A stretch of 7,713 nt of DNA from Gammaproteobacteria bacterium (GCA_026398715.1 JAPLSI010000125.1:1-7713); one strand, 5' to 3'; positions 1 through 7,471 are shown, counted from the stretch's first letter. A program made the numbers and translations. Notes: a model not told the origin generated them from the sequence alone.

Positions 1-1293
1 CATGCCGCCGGTCGCCATGCCCGGGATGCCGGCGCCGATGACGGCAGTGGTCTCGCCAGGCGCGGCAACCAGCGTGCCTGCGCCCTTCAGCACTACGACA
101 CAATTGAATTTCTTCACCAGCGCATCAACGGCATGGAAGCGATCCGATTGCACTTCCTCGGTTTCGCAACCCAGCAGTCGCGCAGCCTCGCCCGGATGCG
201 GCGTGAGTATCGCCTGCGGCAACGCGCGCGGATGCAATGCCAGCATGCCCAGTCCGTCGGCATCCAGGATCAGCGGCTTGCCCGATGACGCCGCAGCCTC
301 GAACAGGTTTCTTCCCCAGTCGCCGCGACCCAAGCCAGGACCGACCGCAAGCACGTCCGCGCGCTTGATCAGTATCTTCAATGCATCGGCGTCTTCCACG
401 GCATGGGTCATTGCCTCCGGACGCGCAGCCACCAGCGCTGCGACACCTTCGGTGCGCGTGGCGACGCTGGCCAGGCCGGCGCCTGCGCGCAACGCCGCTT
501 CCGCGCACAGCCGGACGGCGCCGCCCATGCCCATCTCGCCGCCGACGCAGAGCACATGGCCGTGTTCGCCCTTGTGCGCATTCGCATGGCGGGGCTTCAA
601 CCCGTCCACCAGGTCGGCCGGGCGATACAGGAGAGCGCTCGGCGCGAATTGCGCGAGGAATTCGCTGGTCATGCCGATCGGATCGTACTCGACCGTGCCG
701 GACACGTCGCAGCCCGGGCCCGTGTAGGCGCCGCGCTTCGCCGCCAGCAAGCCGATCGTCAGGTCGGCGCGAATGCAGGCGCGGCCGGCATACGCGCGGT
801 CGCAATCGAGTCCGGACGGCACGTCGATCGAGAATACCGGCAAGTGCGAAGCGTTGATTCGTTCGATCATCGCCTGGCACACGCCGACGATGTTCCGCGC
901 CAGGCCGATGCCGAACAAGGCATCCACCCACAGATCGACCTCCGGCAACTGGCCATCGAATGCGCGGGTGATGCCACCTGCTTCGCGCCAATCGCTGGCA
1001 GCGCGCATGGCCTCGTCGCCGCGTGGCGCACCATCCGGCGGCACCATCACCTGCACCTGGCATCCCGCGGCCTTGGCAATGCGGGCCAGCACATAGCCGT
1101 CTCCGCCATTGTTGCCCGGTCCGCAGGCGACCCCGATGCGCGAGACCTGCGGCCAGCGACGGCGCAAGGCATGCCATGCGGCCGCACCGGCGCGGCCCAT
1201 CAGTTCGTAGGCTGTCAGCCCCAGCGTTTCCACGGCCTGCGCCTCGATGGCGCGCACCTGGTCGGCGGTAAACAAGGGCAGCGGCGAATTCAT
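1..1293 (-). CDS. nnr: Bifunctional NAD(P)HX epimerase / ADP-dependent NAD(P)HX dehydratase, 3' end missing
   Basis: This cytosolic enzyme repairs hydrated NADH and NADPH. The N-terminal NnrE (YjeF_N) domain epimerises R- and S-NAD(P)HX, and the C-terminal NnrD (ribokinase-like) domain dehydrates the S form using ADP. The frame is open from the ATG at 1293 to the left edge, giving 431 codons. Visible NnrE motifs are GPGNNGGDG (residues 58-66), DALFGIG (124-130) and SIDVPSGL (155-162). The NnrD domain starts near residue 225 and shows HKGEHGHVLCVGG (240-252), GPGLG (318-322), DADGL (344-348) and TPHPGE (364-369). The edge cuts the start of the GMATGGxGD motif (425-431), so roughly 60-70 residues should be missing, by comparison with the family's usual ~500. 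The start has no Shine-Dalgarno site and lies 7 nt after a TATAGT -10, which suggests a leaderless mRNA. A two-codon frame (ATG CGA TGA, 1298-1290) overlaps the start. The gene is divergent from queG; in E. coli nnr (yjeF) is likewise divergent from queG and followed by tsaE and amiB. Confidence 0.95.
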   Translation of the reverse strand, partial: MNSPLPLFTADQVRAIEAQAVETLGLTAYELMGRAGAAAWHALRRRWPQVSRIGVACGPGNNGGDGYVLARIAKAAGCQVQVMVPPDGAPRGDEAMRAASDWREAGGITRAFDGQLPEVDLWVDALFGIGLARNIVGVCQAMIERINASHLPVFSIDVPSGLDCDRAYAGRACIRADLTIGLLAAKRGAYTGPGCDVSGTVEYDPIGMTSEFLAQFAPSALLYRPADLVDGLKPRHANAHKGEHGHVLCVGGEMGMGGAVRLCAEAALRAGAGLASVATRTEGVAALVAARPEAMTHAVEDADALKILIKRADVLAVGPGLGRGDWGRNLFEAAASSGKPLILDADGLGMLALHPRALPQAILTPHPGEAARLLGCETEEVQSDRFHAVDALVKKFNCVVVLKGAGTLVAAPGETTAVIGAGIPGMATGGM

Positions 1294-1313
1294 CGCATAA
1301 CTATACTTGCCCG
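1294..1313. promoter_or_regulatory. Bidirectional promoter with overlapping -10 elements between nnr and queG
   Basis: Only 20 bp separate the two divergent start codons. The core ACTATACT (1300-1307) reads TATACT on the plus strand (1302-1307) and TATAGT on the minus strand (1305-1300). Each is followed by exactly 6 nt and then the A of the start codon (1314 for queG, 1293 for nnr), the usual -10 to +1 spacing. Both transcripts would therefore begin at the AUG and be leaderless. Neither start has a Shine-Dalgarno sequence. I see no convincing -35 at 17-bp spacing (CAGCGG for plus, GCGCAG for minus) and no TGn extension. The -10 matches and spacing are seen; promoter activity is inferred. Confidence 0.6.
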
Positions 1314-2393
1314 ATGCCCGATCTGCGCGCACTGGCCGGCAACATCAAGCACTGGAGTGCCGAGTTTGGATTCCAGCAGGCCGGCATTGCCGGCGTGGAC
1401 CTGTCCGAGGACGAGACTCACCTGCGCGACTGGCTCGCACAGGGCCAGCACGGCCGGATGGAATACATGGCCCGCCATGGCGACAAGCGGTCGCGGCCGG
1501 CCGAACTGCAGCCGGGCACGTTGCGCGTGATATCGGTGCGCATGGACTACGGCACCGACGACGACGAAAGCGCCTGGAAGACGCTGCGCGATGGCAGTCG
1601 CGCCTACGTGGCCCGATATGCGCTGGGCCGCGATTACCACAAGCTGATGCGTGCCAGGCTGCAAAAGCTCGCCGACCGGATCAGCGATGAGGTGGGCGCG
1701 TTCGGCTATCGCGTGTTCGTGGATTCAGCGCCGGTGCTCGAGCGGGCGCTGGCGCGCAACGCCGGGCTGGGATGGATCGGCAAGAACGCCTGCCTGATCA
1801 ACAAGGGCGCCGGCAGCTGGTTCTTCCTGGGCGAAATCTTCACCGACCTGCCCTTGCCAGTCGACGAAGAAGCCAGCGCGCACTGCGGCACCTGCACCCG
1901 CTGCATCGACATCTGCCCGACCCAGGCGATCGTGGCGCCCAATCGCGTGGATGCGCGGCGCTGCATCAGCTACCTGACGATTGAATTGAGAGGTTCGATA
2001 CCGGAGGAGTTCCGGGTCGCGATAGGCAACCGCATCTTCGGATGCGACGACTGCCAGCTGGTCTGTCCCTGGAACAAGTTCGCCAAGCGCTTCGACGAAC
2101 CGGATTTTCGCGCGCGCAATGATCTGGACCGGGCCAGCCTGGTGGAATTGTTCGCCTGGACCGAGGAAGAATTCCTGGGCCGCACGGAAGGCTCGGCGAT
2201 CCGGCGCACGGGATACGAAGGCTGGCTGCGGAACATTGCCGTGGCGCTGGGCAATGCAGCGACGGCGCCGGAGATTGTCGAAGCGCTCAAGGCGCGCGCG
2301 GGCGATCCGTCGGAGATCGTGCGCGAACACGTGGAATGGGCGCTGCAACGGCACGCGGCGCAAGAAACGACAGCGGCATCGGCCCCCGGCTAG
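1314..2393 (+). CDS. queG: Epoxyqueuosine reductase QueG
   Basis: QueG catalyses the last step of queuosine synthesis, the cobalamin-dependent reduction of epoxyqueuosine to queuosine at the wobble base of GUN-anticodon tRNAs, in the cytoplasm. The 359-residue product is close to the family norm (~350-390). The N-terminal catalytic/cobalamin region carries RYALGRDYHK (101-110) and VDSAP (136-140), whose D137 matches the proposed catalytic aspartate. GLGWIGKNACLINKGAGSW (151-169) is typical of the family. Two 4Fe-4S clusters are supported by CGTCTRCIDICP (Cys 191, 194, 197, 201), Cys217 and GCDDCQLVCPW (Cys 244, 247, 251). The C-terminal part (about 265-350) looks like the helical HEAT-like tRNA-binding domain. 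The ATG at 1314 is the only sensible start; no Shine-Dalgarno precedes it, and it sits 7 nt after a TATACT -10. The TAG at 2391-2393 overlaps the pgi stop on the opposite strand. Confidence 0.97.
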   Translation: MPDLRALAGNIKHWSAEFGFQQAGIAGVDLSEDETHLRDWLAQGQHGRMEYMARHGDKRSRPAELQPGTLRVISVRMDYGTDDDESAWKTLRDGSRAYVARYALGRDYHKLMRARLQKLADRISDEVGAFGYRVFVDSAPVLERALARNAGLGWIGKNACLINKGAGSWFFLGEIFTDLPLPVDEEASAHCGTCTRCIDICPTQAIVAPNRVDARRCISYLTIELRGSIPEEFRVAIGNRIFGCDDCQLVCPWNKFAKRFDEPDFRARNDLDRASLVELFAWTEEEFLGRTEGSAIRRTGYEGWLRNIAVALGNAATAPEIVEALKARAGDPSEIVREHVEWALQRHAAQETTAASAPG

Positions 2394-3913
2394 CGACGCG
2401 AACGCAGCTCCGCCAGGAGTTGCGCGGTGACCGGATCGGCGACCGGCAACGCGGCTTCGGACGCAACGGCAGGCAACAGGGACGTGGCGATCTTCTTGCC
2501 CAGCTCGACGCCCCACTGGTCGAATGCGTTGATGCCCCAAAGCACGGACTGCACGTACACGCTGTGTTCGTACATCGCGATCAGGGCGCCGAGGCTTTCC
2601 GGCGTCAGCTCGTCCAGCAGGAACATCGTCGACGGACGGTTGCCCGGGTAGGCTTTCTGTGGATCGGCATCGGCAGCGCCGTTGGCCATCGCCTCGCCTT
2701 GCGCCAACAAGTGGGACAGCAAGGCGTCGTGGCTGGCGCGATACGGATGCGCGGGACGCGCCACGCCGATGAAGTCGGCCGGCACGGTGTCGGTGCCCTG
2801 GTGCAACGCCTGGAAAAAGCTGTGCTGGCTGCTGGTGCCGGGACCACCCCAGATCACCGGCACGGTGGCGACGGACGCCGGGCTGCCGTCGGGACGCACG
2901 GATTTTCCAAGGCTTTCCATCACCAGTTGCTGCAGGTAGGAAGGCAACAGCGCGAGTCGGTCGTCGTAGGGCAGCACGGCCTGCGTGTCCAGGCCCAGGC
3001 CGTTGCGATTCCAGATCGTCGCCAGGGCATGCCAGACCGCCAGGTTGGACTCCGGCGGCTGTTGCAAGGCGTGCTCGTCCATCACCGCAGCGCCACTCAA
3101 CAGGCGCTGGAAATTATCGAAGCCGATCGAAAGTGCGACCACCAGTCCGACGGCGGACCACAAGGAATAACGACCCCCGACCCAGTCCCACATCGGCAGG
3201 ATTCGCTCGGCCGGCACGCCGAACGCGGCGGCCTTGGAAACATTCGCCGTCACGGCGAACAGGCGCTCGTCGTCGCCGAGCCAGGCCTTCAGGATATCGC
3301 CGTTGAGCAAGGTCTCCTGCGTACCGAAACTTTTCGAGACCAGCACGACGGCGGTGCGCCCGCGATCGAGCTTGCCGACCAGCTGGTGGACATTGCCCGC
3401 ATCGGCGTTGTTGAGGAAATGGATGCGGAAGCGGCCGTCGCTGAAATCCCGCAGCGCTTCCACCGCGAGTCGGGGCCCCAGGTCCGACCCGCCGATGCCG
3501 ACGTTGACGATGTCGGTGACATCGGAGGCGCGCAGGCGGTCGCACAGTGCACGCATCGACTCGAGTGCGGCAGCCACCTCGACCCGCGCGGCCGATGCCG
3601 TGTCGCCCTCGCCCAGCGCGCTTCGCAGCGCGGTATGCAGGGCGGGGCGATCTTCCGAGCCATTGACATGCACGCCGTCGAACATGGCCCTGAACGCGGC
3701 CGGCACGCCGGCATCGCGCGCCATCCCGAACAACACGCCGAGCGCCTTGTCATCGAAGCGCTGGCGCGAAAAATTCGCATACACCGGGCCCACGCGAAGG
3801 CTGAAATCGGCCGCGCGCCTCGGGTCGTCGGCGAGCATCTGTTGCACGGGCACGTGGATCAGCCGCGCCGCCTCATGGCTAAGGGCCTGCCAGCCCGCAT
3901 CAATCTGCATCAT
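2390..3913 (-). CDS. pgi: Glucose-6-phosphate isomerase
   Basis: This cytosolic enzyme interconverts glucose 6-phosphate and fructose 6-phosphate in glycolysis and gluconeogenesis. At 507 residues it is the shorter bacterial form (E. coli is ~549). Visible motifs are GSEDRPALH (85-93), IVNVGIGGSDLGP (135-147, sugar-phosphate binding), VSKSFGTQET (192-201, SIS fold), the first family signature around GGRYSLWSAVGL (246-257), MESLGKS (332-338), GTSSQHSFFQALHQG (359-373) and the second signature WGVELGKKIA (467-476). By alignment with rabbit PGI from memory, the catalytic residues are E333, H364 and K473. I chose the ATG at 3913, which overlaps the panC stop as ATGA; a second ATG follows at once (3910) and could serve instead. 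There is no strong Shine-Dalgarno site, so translation is probably coupled to panC. It is the last gene of the pcnB operon, and no hairpin-plus-T-run terminator is visible after it. Its stop shares a CTAG with the stop of queG. Confidence 0.98.
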   Translation of the reverse strand: MMQIDAGWQALSHEAARLIHVPVQQMLADDPRRAADFSLRVGPVYANFSRQRFDDKALGVLFGMARDAGVPAAFRAMFDGVHVNGSEDRPALHTALRSALGEGDTASAARVEVAAALESMRALCDRLRASDVTDIVNVGIGGSDLGPRLAVEALRDFSDGRFRIHFLNNADAGNVHQLVGKLDRGRTAVVLVSKSFGTQETLLNGDILKAWLGDDERLFAVTANVSKAAAFGVPAERILPMWDWVGGRYSLWSAVGLVVALSIGFDNFQRLLSGAAVMDEHALQQPPESNLAVWHALATIWNRNGLGLDTQAVLPYDDRLALLPSYLQQLVMESLGKSVRPDGSPASVATVPVIWGGPGTSSQHSFFQALHQGTDTVPADFIGVARPAHPYRASHDALLSHLLAQGEAMANGAADADPQKAYPGNRPSTMFLLDELTPESLGALIAMYEHSVYVQSVLWGINAFDQWGVELGKKIATSLLPAVASEAALPVADPVTAQLLAELRSRR

Positions 3914-4764
3914 CGGTCGCCATTGAATTCAAGGTTGTCTATCAACCGCGTCCGGCCCAGGCGTGCGGCGATCAGCGCCACCAGTCCGGGCTCGCCAGGC
4001 AGTTTGGGCCGGGTCAGGTCGCTTCGGCGGATTTCGGCGTAATCCACGGTAAAACCAGCACTGTGCAAGGCCTGCGATGCGTCGTCCTCGATGTCGCGAA
4101 GCGGCCTGCCGGTGGCCGCCGCATCCCGCATCGCGCGCAGGGTGCGATAGACGGTGGTCGCGACCTGGCGTTCGTCGCCTTGCAGGTACTGGTTGCGCGA
4201 GCTCATCGCCAGGCCGTCCGGCTCGCGCAGGGTCGGCGCCGCGACGATTCGCACGGGGAAACTCATCTCTTCGGTCATGTAGCGGATGACCTGGAGTTGC
4301 TGGTAGTCCTTGCGGCCGAATACCGCAACGTCGGGCTGCACCATGTTGAACAGGCGCGACACCACCTGCGCCACGCCATTGAAATGCCCGGGCCGATGCG
4401 CGCCGCACAGGATGTCGGTGATGCCGGGCACGTGCATCTGCACGCAGCCGATGGTGCCGAACGGATACATCTCGTCCACCGAAGGCAGGAACAACGCATC
4501 GCAACCCTTGCCGGCCAGTCCCGCGATGTCCGTGTCGGGCGTGCGCGGATAGCGGCCGTAGTCTTCGTTGGGACCGAACTGGGTGGGGTTGACGAAGATG
4601 CTGGCGATCACCTTGTCGGAATGTTCGCGTGCGAGTTCAACCAGCGCGAAATGCCCCGCATGCAGGTTGCCCATGGTCGGCACGAAGCCTATCCGCAGCC
4701 CATCCCGGCGCCACTGGCCGACCTGTTCGCGCATCTGCCCGATCGTTGAAAACGACTGCATCAT
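3910..4764 (-). CDS. panC: Pantothenate synthetase (pantoate--beta-alanine ligase)
   Basis: PanC condenses pantoate with beta-alanine, using ATP through a pantoyl-adenylate, to make pantothenate, the precursor of coenzyme A. The product is 284 residues, the usual family length. It is a nucleotidyltransferase-superfamily Rossmann enzyme: the HIGH-type motif is in [10 protein letters not shown] (29-38), followed by FVNPTQF (57-63), the acidic NEDYGRYPR (66-74), [20 protein letters not shown] (119-138), [11 protein letters not shown] (149-159) and the KMSKS-equivalent MSSRNQYL (187-194). YAEIRR (242-247) lies in the C-terminal dimerisation domain. The start is the ATG at 4764, overlapping the panB stop as ATGA, with a second ATG at 4761. 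It overlaps pgi by 4 nt at its other end. In related genomes panD, which makes the beta-alanine substrate, often follows panC; here it does not. Confidence 0.98.
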   Translation of the reverse strand: MMQSFSTIGQMREQVGQWRRDGLRIGFVPTMGNLHAGHFALVELAREHSDKVIASIFVNPTQFGPNEDYGRYPRTPDTDIAGLAGKGCDALFLPSVDEMYPFGTIGCVQMHVPGITDILCGAHRPGHFNGVAQVVSRLFNMVQPDVAVFGRKDYQQLQVIRYMTEEMSFPVRIVAAPTLREPDGLAMSSRNQYLQGDERQVATTVYRTLRAMRDAAATGRPLRDIEDDASQALHSAGFTVDYAEIRRSDLTRPKLPGEPGLVALIAARLGRTRLIDNLEFNGDR

Positions 4765-5591
4765 TCGTATCCGTGTTCGGGGCCGGGGAAGCTGCCGTCC
4801 CGTACCGCTTTTGCGTAGGACTGCACGGCGGCGGCGATGGAATCGTTGCCTTCGAGGAAATTCCTGACGAAGCGCGGGCGGCGGTGTCCCGAGTTGATGC
4901 CGAGCATGTCATGCAGCACGAGGATCTGGCCGTCGCAGGCGGGGCCGGCGCCAATGCCGATGGTTGGAATCTGCAGGCTGGCCGTTACTTCTGCCGCAAG
5001 CGCGCTGGGCACGCACTCCAGCACGAGCAGCTCGGCGCCGGCTTCGGCAACGGCGATGGCATCGGACAGCAGGCGGGCCGCGGCGGCCTGCTCCCTGCCC
5101 TGCACCTTGTAACCGCCAAGCTTCAACACCGATTGCGGCGTCAGCCCCAGGTGCGCGCAAACGGGAATGTCGCGCGCGGTGAGGAACCCGATCGTCTCGA
5201 CCATCGGACCGGCGCCTTCGATCTTCACCATGCTCGCGCCGCCTTCAGCCAGCATCGGCACCGCCGCTTCCAGCGCGCGCAGCGGCGTCGCGCAACTCTG
5301 GAACGGCATGTCGGCGACCAGCAGCGCCGAGCGCAGGCCCCGAGCCACGCAAGCCGAGTGATAAACGATGTCCGCAACCGTAACTGGCAAGGTGCTCTTG
5401 TGCCCTTGCACCACCATGCCCAGCGAATCACCGACCAGCACCACATCCACGCCACAGGCGTCCATCAGCCGGGCGAAGCTCGCGTCATACGCGGTGAGGG
5501 ACACGATGCGCTCGCCGTCGGCCTTCATCTGCCTGAGCTTGGGCACGGTGACGGCAGGGCGCGCGGGAGTCTTGGTGTTGTCGGCGTACAT
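4761..5591 (-). CDS. panB: 3-methyl-2-oxobutanoate hydroxymethyltransferase (ketopantoate hydroxymethyltransferase)
   Basis: PanB transfers a hydroxymethyl group from 5,10-methylenetetrahydrofolate to alpha-ketoisovalerate, giving ketopantoate, the first committed step of pantothenate synthesis. The 276-residue protein is a (beta/alpha)8 barrel of normal length (~265-280). Family motifs are [10 protein letters not shown] (31-40), [12 protein letters not shown] (53-64), VADMPF (92-97), MVKIEGAG (121-128), [10 protein letters not shown] (145-154) and LECVP (191-195). By comparison with E. coli PanB from memory, D55, D94 and E125 correspond to the metal/substrate site and E192 to the general base. 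The ATG at 5591 is supported by an AAGGA Shine-Dalgarno site with 8-nt spacing. The panC start overlaps its stop by 4 nt. Ketopantoate reductase (panE or ilvC) is not in this window. Confidence 0.98.
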   Translation of the reverse strand: MYADNTKTPARPAVTVPKLRQMKADGERIVSLTAYDASFARLMDACGVDVVLVGDSLGMVVQGHKSTLPVTVADIVYHSACVARGLRSALLVADMPFQSCATPLRALEAAVPMLAEGGASMVKIEGAGPMVETIGFLTARDIPVCAHLGLTPQSVLKLGGYKVQGREQAAAARLLSDAIAVAEAGAELLVLECVPSALAAEVTASLQIPTIGIGAGPACDGQILVLHDMLGINSGHRRPRFVRNFLEGNDSIAAAVQSYAKAVRDGSFPGPEHGYE

Positions 5592-5609
5592 GTCTGGAAT
5601 CCTTGGAAC
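5592..5609 (-). promoter_or_regulatory. panB ribosome binding site in the folK-panB gap
   Basis: The 18-nt gap between the folK stop and the panB start contains AAGGA (5604-5600, minus strand), 8 nt from the ATG. It is the clearest Shine-Dalgarno site in the operon and fixes the panB start. The other three internal junctions are overlaps, so panB is the only downstream gene with a clearly independent ribosome entry site. Confidence 0.7.
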
Positions 5610-6104
5610 TCAGTCGATGGCCTCGACGCCGGAAGCATCGATCGCAGCCAACAGGTCGGAAACCCGGCCAAGGCCGGGAATTTCAAGGCTTGGCGCGATC
5701 TGGGCCAAGGGTATCAGCACGAAGCCACGCTCATGCAGGCGCGGATGCGGCACCTGCAGGCCGGGCGACAGCAAGGTCTGCTCGCCAAAAACCAGCAGGT
5801 CCAGGTCGATCCTTCGTGGTCCCCAACGGTCGTCGGGTTTGCGCACGCGGCCCAGCTTTTCCTCGATCACCACCAGACTGTCGAGCAGCACGATCGGCGC
5901 CAGGCGCGTCTGCAACTCGACCACTGCGTTGATGAAATCGGGCTGGTCGGTGCGGCCCCAGGGCGGCGAGCGATACAGGCCCGACTGGTTTCGCACGCTG
6001 GTCTGCGGCAGGGAATCCATAGCCCAGATCGCCTCTCCGAGCGTGCGGGCGACATCACCGACGTTCCCGCCCAATCCAACGAAGGCGCGGACGGCGTCGG
6101 CCAT
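5610..6104 (-). CDS. folK: 2-amino-4-hydroxy-6-hydroxymethyldihydropteridine pyrophosphokinase (HPPK)
   Basis: FolK transfers pyrophosphate from ATP to 6-hydroxymethyl-7,8-dihydropterin, activating it for dihydropteroate synthase in folate synthesis. The product is 164 residues, matching the usual ~160. Visible are GLGGNVGD (10-17), the pterin-side loop YRSPPWG (44-50), QPDFINAVVEL (54-64), the HPPK signature DRWGPRRIDLDLL (92-104) with Mg-binding D100 and D102, and VPHPRLHERGFVLIPL (118-133). The same frame stays open upstream to 6785, but that extension is an artefact lying inside pcnB in another frame. The true start is the ATG at 6104, which abuts the pcnB stop as TGATG (1-nt overlap) and immediately precedes the conserved N-terminus. 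No strong Shine-Dalgarno is seen, so reinitiation after pcnB is likely. Confidence 0.97.
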   Translation of the reverse strand: MADAVRAFVGLGGNVGDVARTLGEAIWAMDSLPQTSVRNQSGLYRSPPWGRTDQPDFINAVVELQTRLAPIVLLDSLVVIEEKLGRVRKPDDRWGPRRIDLDLLVFGEQTLLSPGLQVPHPRLHERGFVLIPLAQIAPSLEIPGLGRVSDLLAAIDASGVEAID

Positions 6105-7471
6105 CAGTCTGGTGTTCCGCTGGGCTGGGATCCGCCGGCAGGCCGGCGGCGACGGCGGCGCTTGCGCGGCGGCGACGAAATGTCCGGATCGTGGTGCGAC
6201 TCGCCGGCACCAGCGCGACTGCCGTCCAGCGCTTCGGCCAGGTGTTCGGGGGATTGCAGTTGTGCCTCGCGCCAGAAGGCCACGTCCTCGGCGATCTCGG
6301 GACTGCTGCTGCCGCGAAGCTCCAGGAAATCGAAGGCGGCGCGGAAGCGCGGATGCGCCAGCAGGCGGAATACGCGTTTGCGTTGCCGCTGCGAGAAGCG
6401 CGGCTGCAGCAACCAGATCTCCTGCATCGGCTGCGAGAACCGCCGCGGCAAGGCGATCCGCTCGGCCTGGTGCAGCGTGACGCGATCGGCCGCACGCTGC
6501 TGCGCCGCCAGTGGATCGACGCCGGCCTTCTGCAGGACGGCAAGCTCGCGGCAATAGGCGGGCCACAACAAGGCAGCAAACAGGAACGCCGGCGTGACCG
6601 GCTTGTCTTGCGCGACGCGGCCATCGGTGCTGCGCAAGGCCTGCAGCAAGGTGGCGCGCAACGCGCCGCTGCGATTGGTCGCCAGCGCCTTGGCGGTTTC
6701 CGGAAACAGCGCCGCCAGCAAGCCATGCCGCTCGAGCGCAAGGAAACTCTTCTCGGCATGCCCGGCCATGAACATCTTCAGGCATTCATCGAACAATCGG
6801 GCAGGCGCGGCGCCCGACAGCAGTTCGGACAGCCGCGGCAACGGTTCGGCCGCGGCAGGGTCGATGGAGAAATCCAGCTTGGATGCCAGCCGGACCGCGC
6901 GCAGCATGCGCACCGGGTCTTCGCGATAGCGCGATTCGGGATCGCCGATCAGCCTTAGCACGCGCGCCTGCACGTCCTCGAAGCCGCCAACATAATCGCG
7001 GACGGAAAAATCCTCGATCGCGTAGTACAGCGCGTTCGCGGTGAAGTCGCGGCGCACGGCATCGTCTTCGACGGTGCCGTAGACATTGTCGCGGCTCAGG
7101 CGGCCTTCGCCGACCGTTTCGCGATCGCCGCTGCCGTCGTCCTCGTTGGCGCGGAAGGTCGCGACTTCGATGATCTCGCGGCCGTAGATCACGTGCGCCA
7201 GGCGGAAGCGCCGCCCGATCAGGCGACAGTTCCGGAACAGGGACTTCACCTGCTCGGGCGTGGCGTCGGTGGCGACGTCGAAGTCCTTCGGATGGCCGCC
7301 GATCAACAGGTCGCGCACCGCGCCGCCCACCAGGAAAGCGGCGAAGCCGCCCTCGCGCAGTCGATAGAGCACGCGCAGTGCGTTGGGACTGATGTCCTTG
7401 CGGGAGATGCCGTGCCCGTCCCTGGGAACGATCCGGGGCGTGCGCAGGAAGTCGATGCTGGTTTCCGTCAT
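6104..7471 (-). CDS. pcnB: Poly(A) polymerase I
   Basis: PcnB adds 3' poly(A) tails to RNAs, marking them for exonucleolytic decay, and belongs to the class II nucleotidyltransferase family shared with CCA-adding enzymes. The product is 455 residues (E. coli ~465). The head domain shows LVGGAVRDLLIGGHPKDFDV (47-66) with catalytic D63 and D65, and RRDFTANALYY (140-150) with the third carboxylate D142. LIGRRFRLAHVIYGREIIEV (84-103) fits the PAP-type motif that separates PcnB from CCA-adding enzymes. VGGFEDVQARVLRLIGDPES (161-180) and YREDPVRMLRAVRLA (182-196) belong to the neck region. The C-terminus is strongly basic (PPRKRRRRRR, 434-443) and probably binds RNA. The ATG at 7471 is the best start. 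The Shine-Dalgarno is weak (AGAGA a few nt upstream), and a GGAAGG at 7496-7491 is too far away (19 nt). It is the first gene of the pcnB-folK-panB-panC-pgi operon. Confidence 0.96.
   Translation of the reverse strand: MTETSIDFLRTPRIVPRDGHGISRKDISPNALRVLYRLREGGFAAFLVGGAVRDLLIGGHPKDFDVATDATPEQVKSLFRNCRLIGRRFRLAHVIYGREIIEVATFRANEDDGSGDRETVGEGRLSRDNVYGTVEDDAVRRDFTANALYYAIEDFSVRDYVGGFEDVQARVLRLIGDPESRYREDPVRMLRAVRLASKLDFSIDPAAAEPLPRLSELLSGAAPARLFDECLKMFMAGHAEKSFLALERHGLLAALFPETAKALATNRSGALRATLLQALRSTDGRVAQDKPVTPAFLFAALLWPAYCRELAVLQKAGVDPLAAQQRAADRVTLHQAERIALPRRFSQPMQEIWLLQPRFSQRQRKRVFRLLAHPRFRAAFDFLELRGSSSPEIAEDVAFWREAQLQSPEHLAEALDGSRAGAGESHHDPDISSPPRKRRRRRRPAGGSQPSGTPD

Noticed and set aside
125..1177. 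A 350-codon minus-strand open frame in the left part of the window
   Set aside because: It is in a different frame from the clear NnrE-NnrD reading on the same strand, is Arg-rich and has no family motif.
2380..2400. Possible bidirectional terminator between queG and pgi
   Set aside because: There is no stable stem with a T-run on either strand. The two stop codons overlap, leaving no space for one.
3663..3668. Consensus -35 TTGACA on the plus strand inside pgi
   Set aside because: There is no -10-like hexamer 16-18 bp downstream (GGCCCT and neighbours), and there is no plus-strand gene for it to serve.
3923..3932. Perfect 10-bp palindrome TTGAATTCAA near the panC end, as a possible pgi operator or promoter
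   Set aside because: It is inside panC coding sequence (it encodes the ...LEFN... end), no -10 element follows at a proper distance, and a palindrome this short can occur by chance.
2336..4042. A 568-codon plus-strand open frame opposite pgi and panC
   Set aside because: It lies wholly antisense to two clear family members, its composition is rich in Arg, Gln, Gly and His as expected for the reverse of GC-rich coding DNA, and it has no recognisable domain.
4629..6557. A 642-codon plus-strand open frame opposite panC, panB, folK and pcnB
   Set aside because: It spans several real genes on the other strand, shows low-complexity shadow composition and no motif. High GC makes stop codons scarce in such frames.
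6105..6785. Upstream in-frame extension of folK that would give a 391-residue fusion
   Set aside because: The extra segment overlaps pcnB in another frame and has no domain. HPPK homology begins right at the ATG at 6104.
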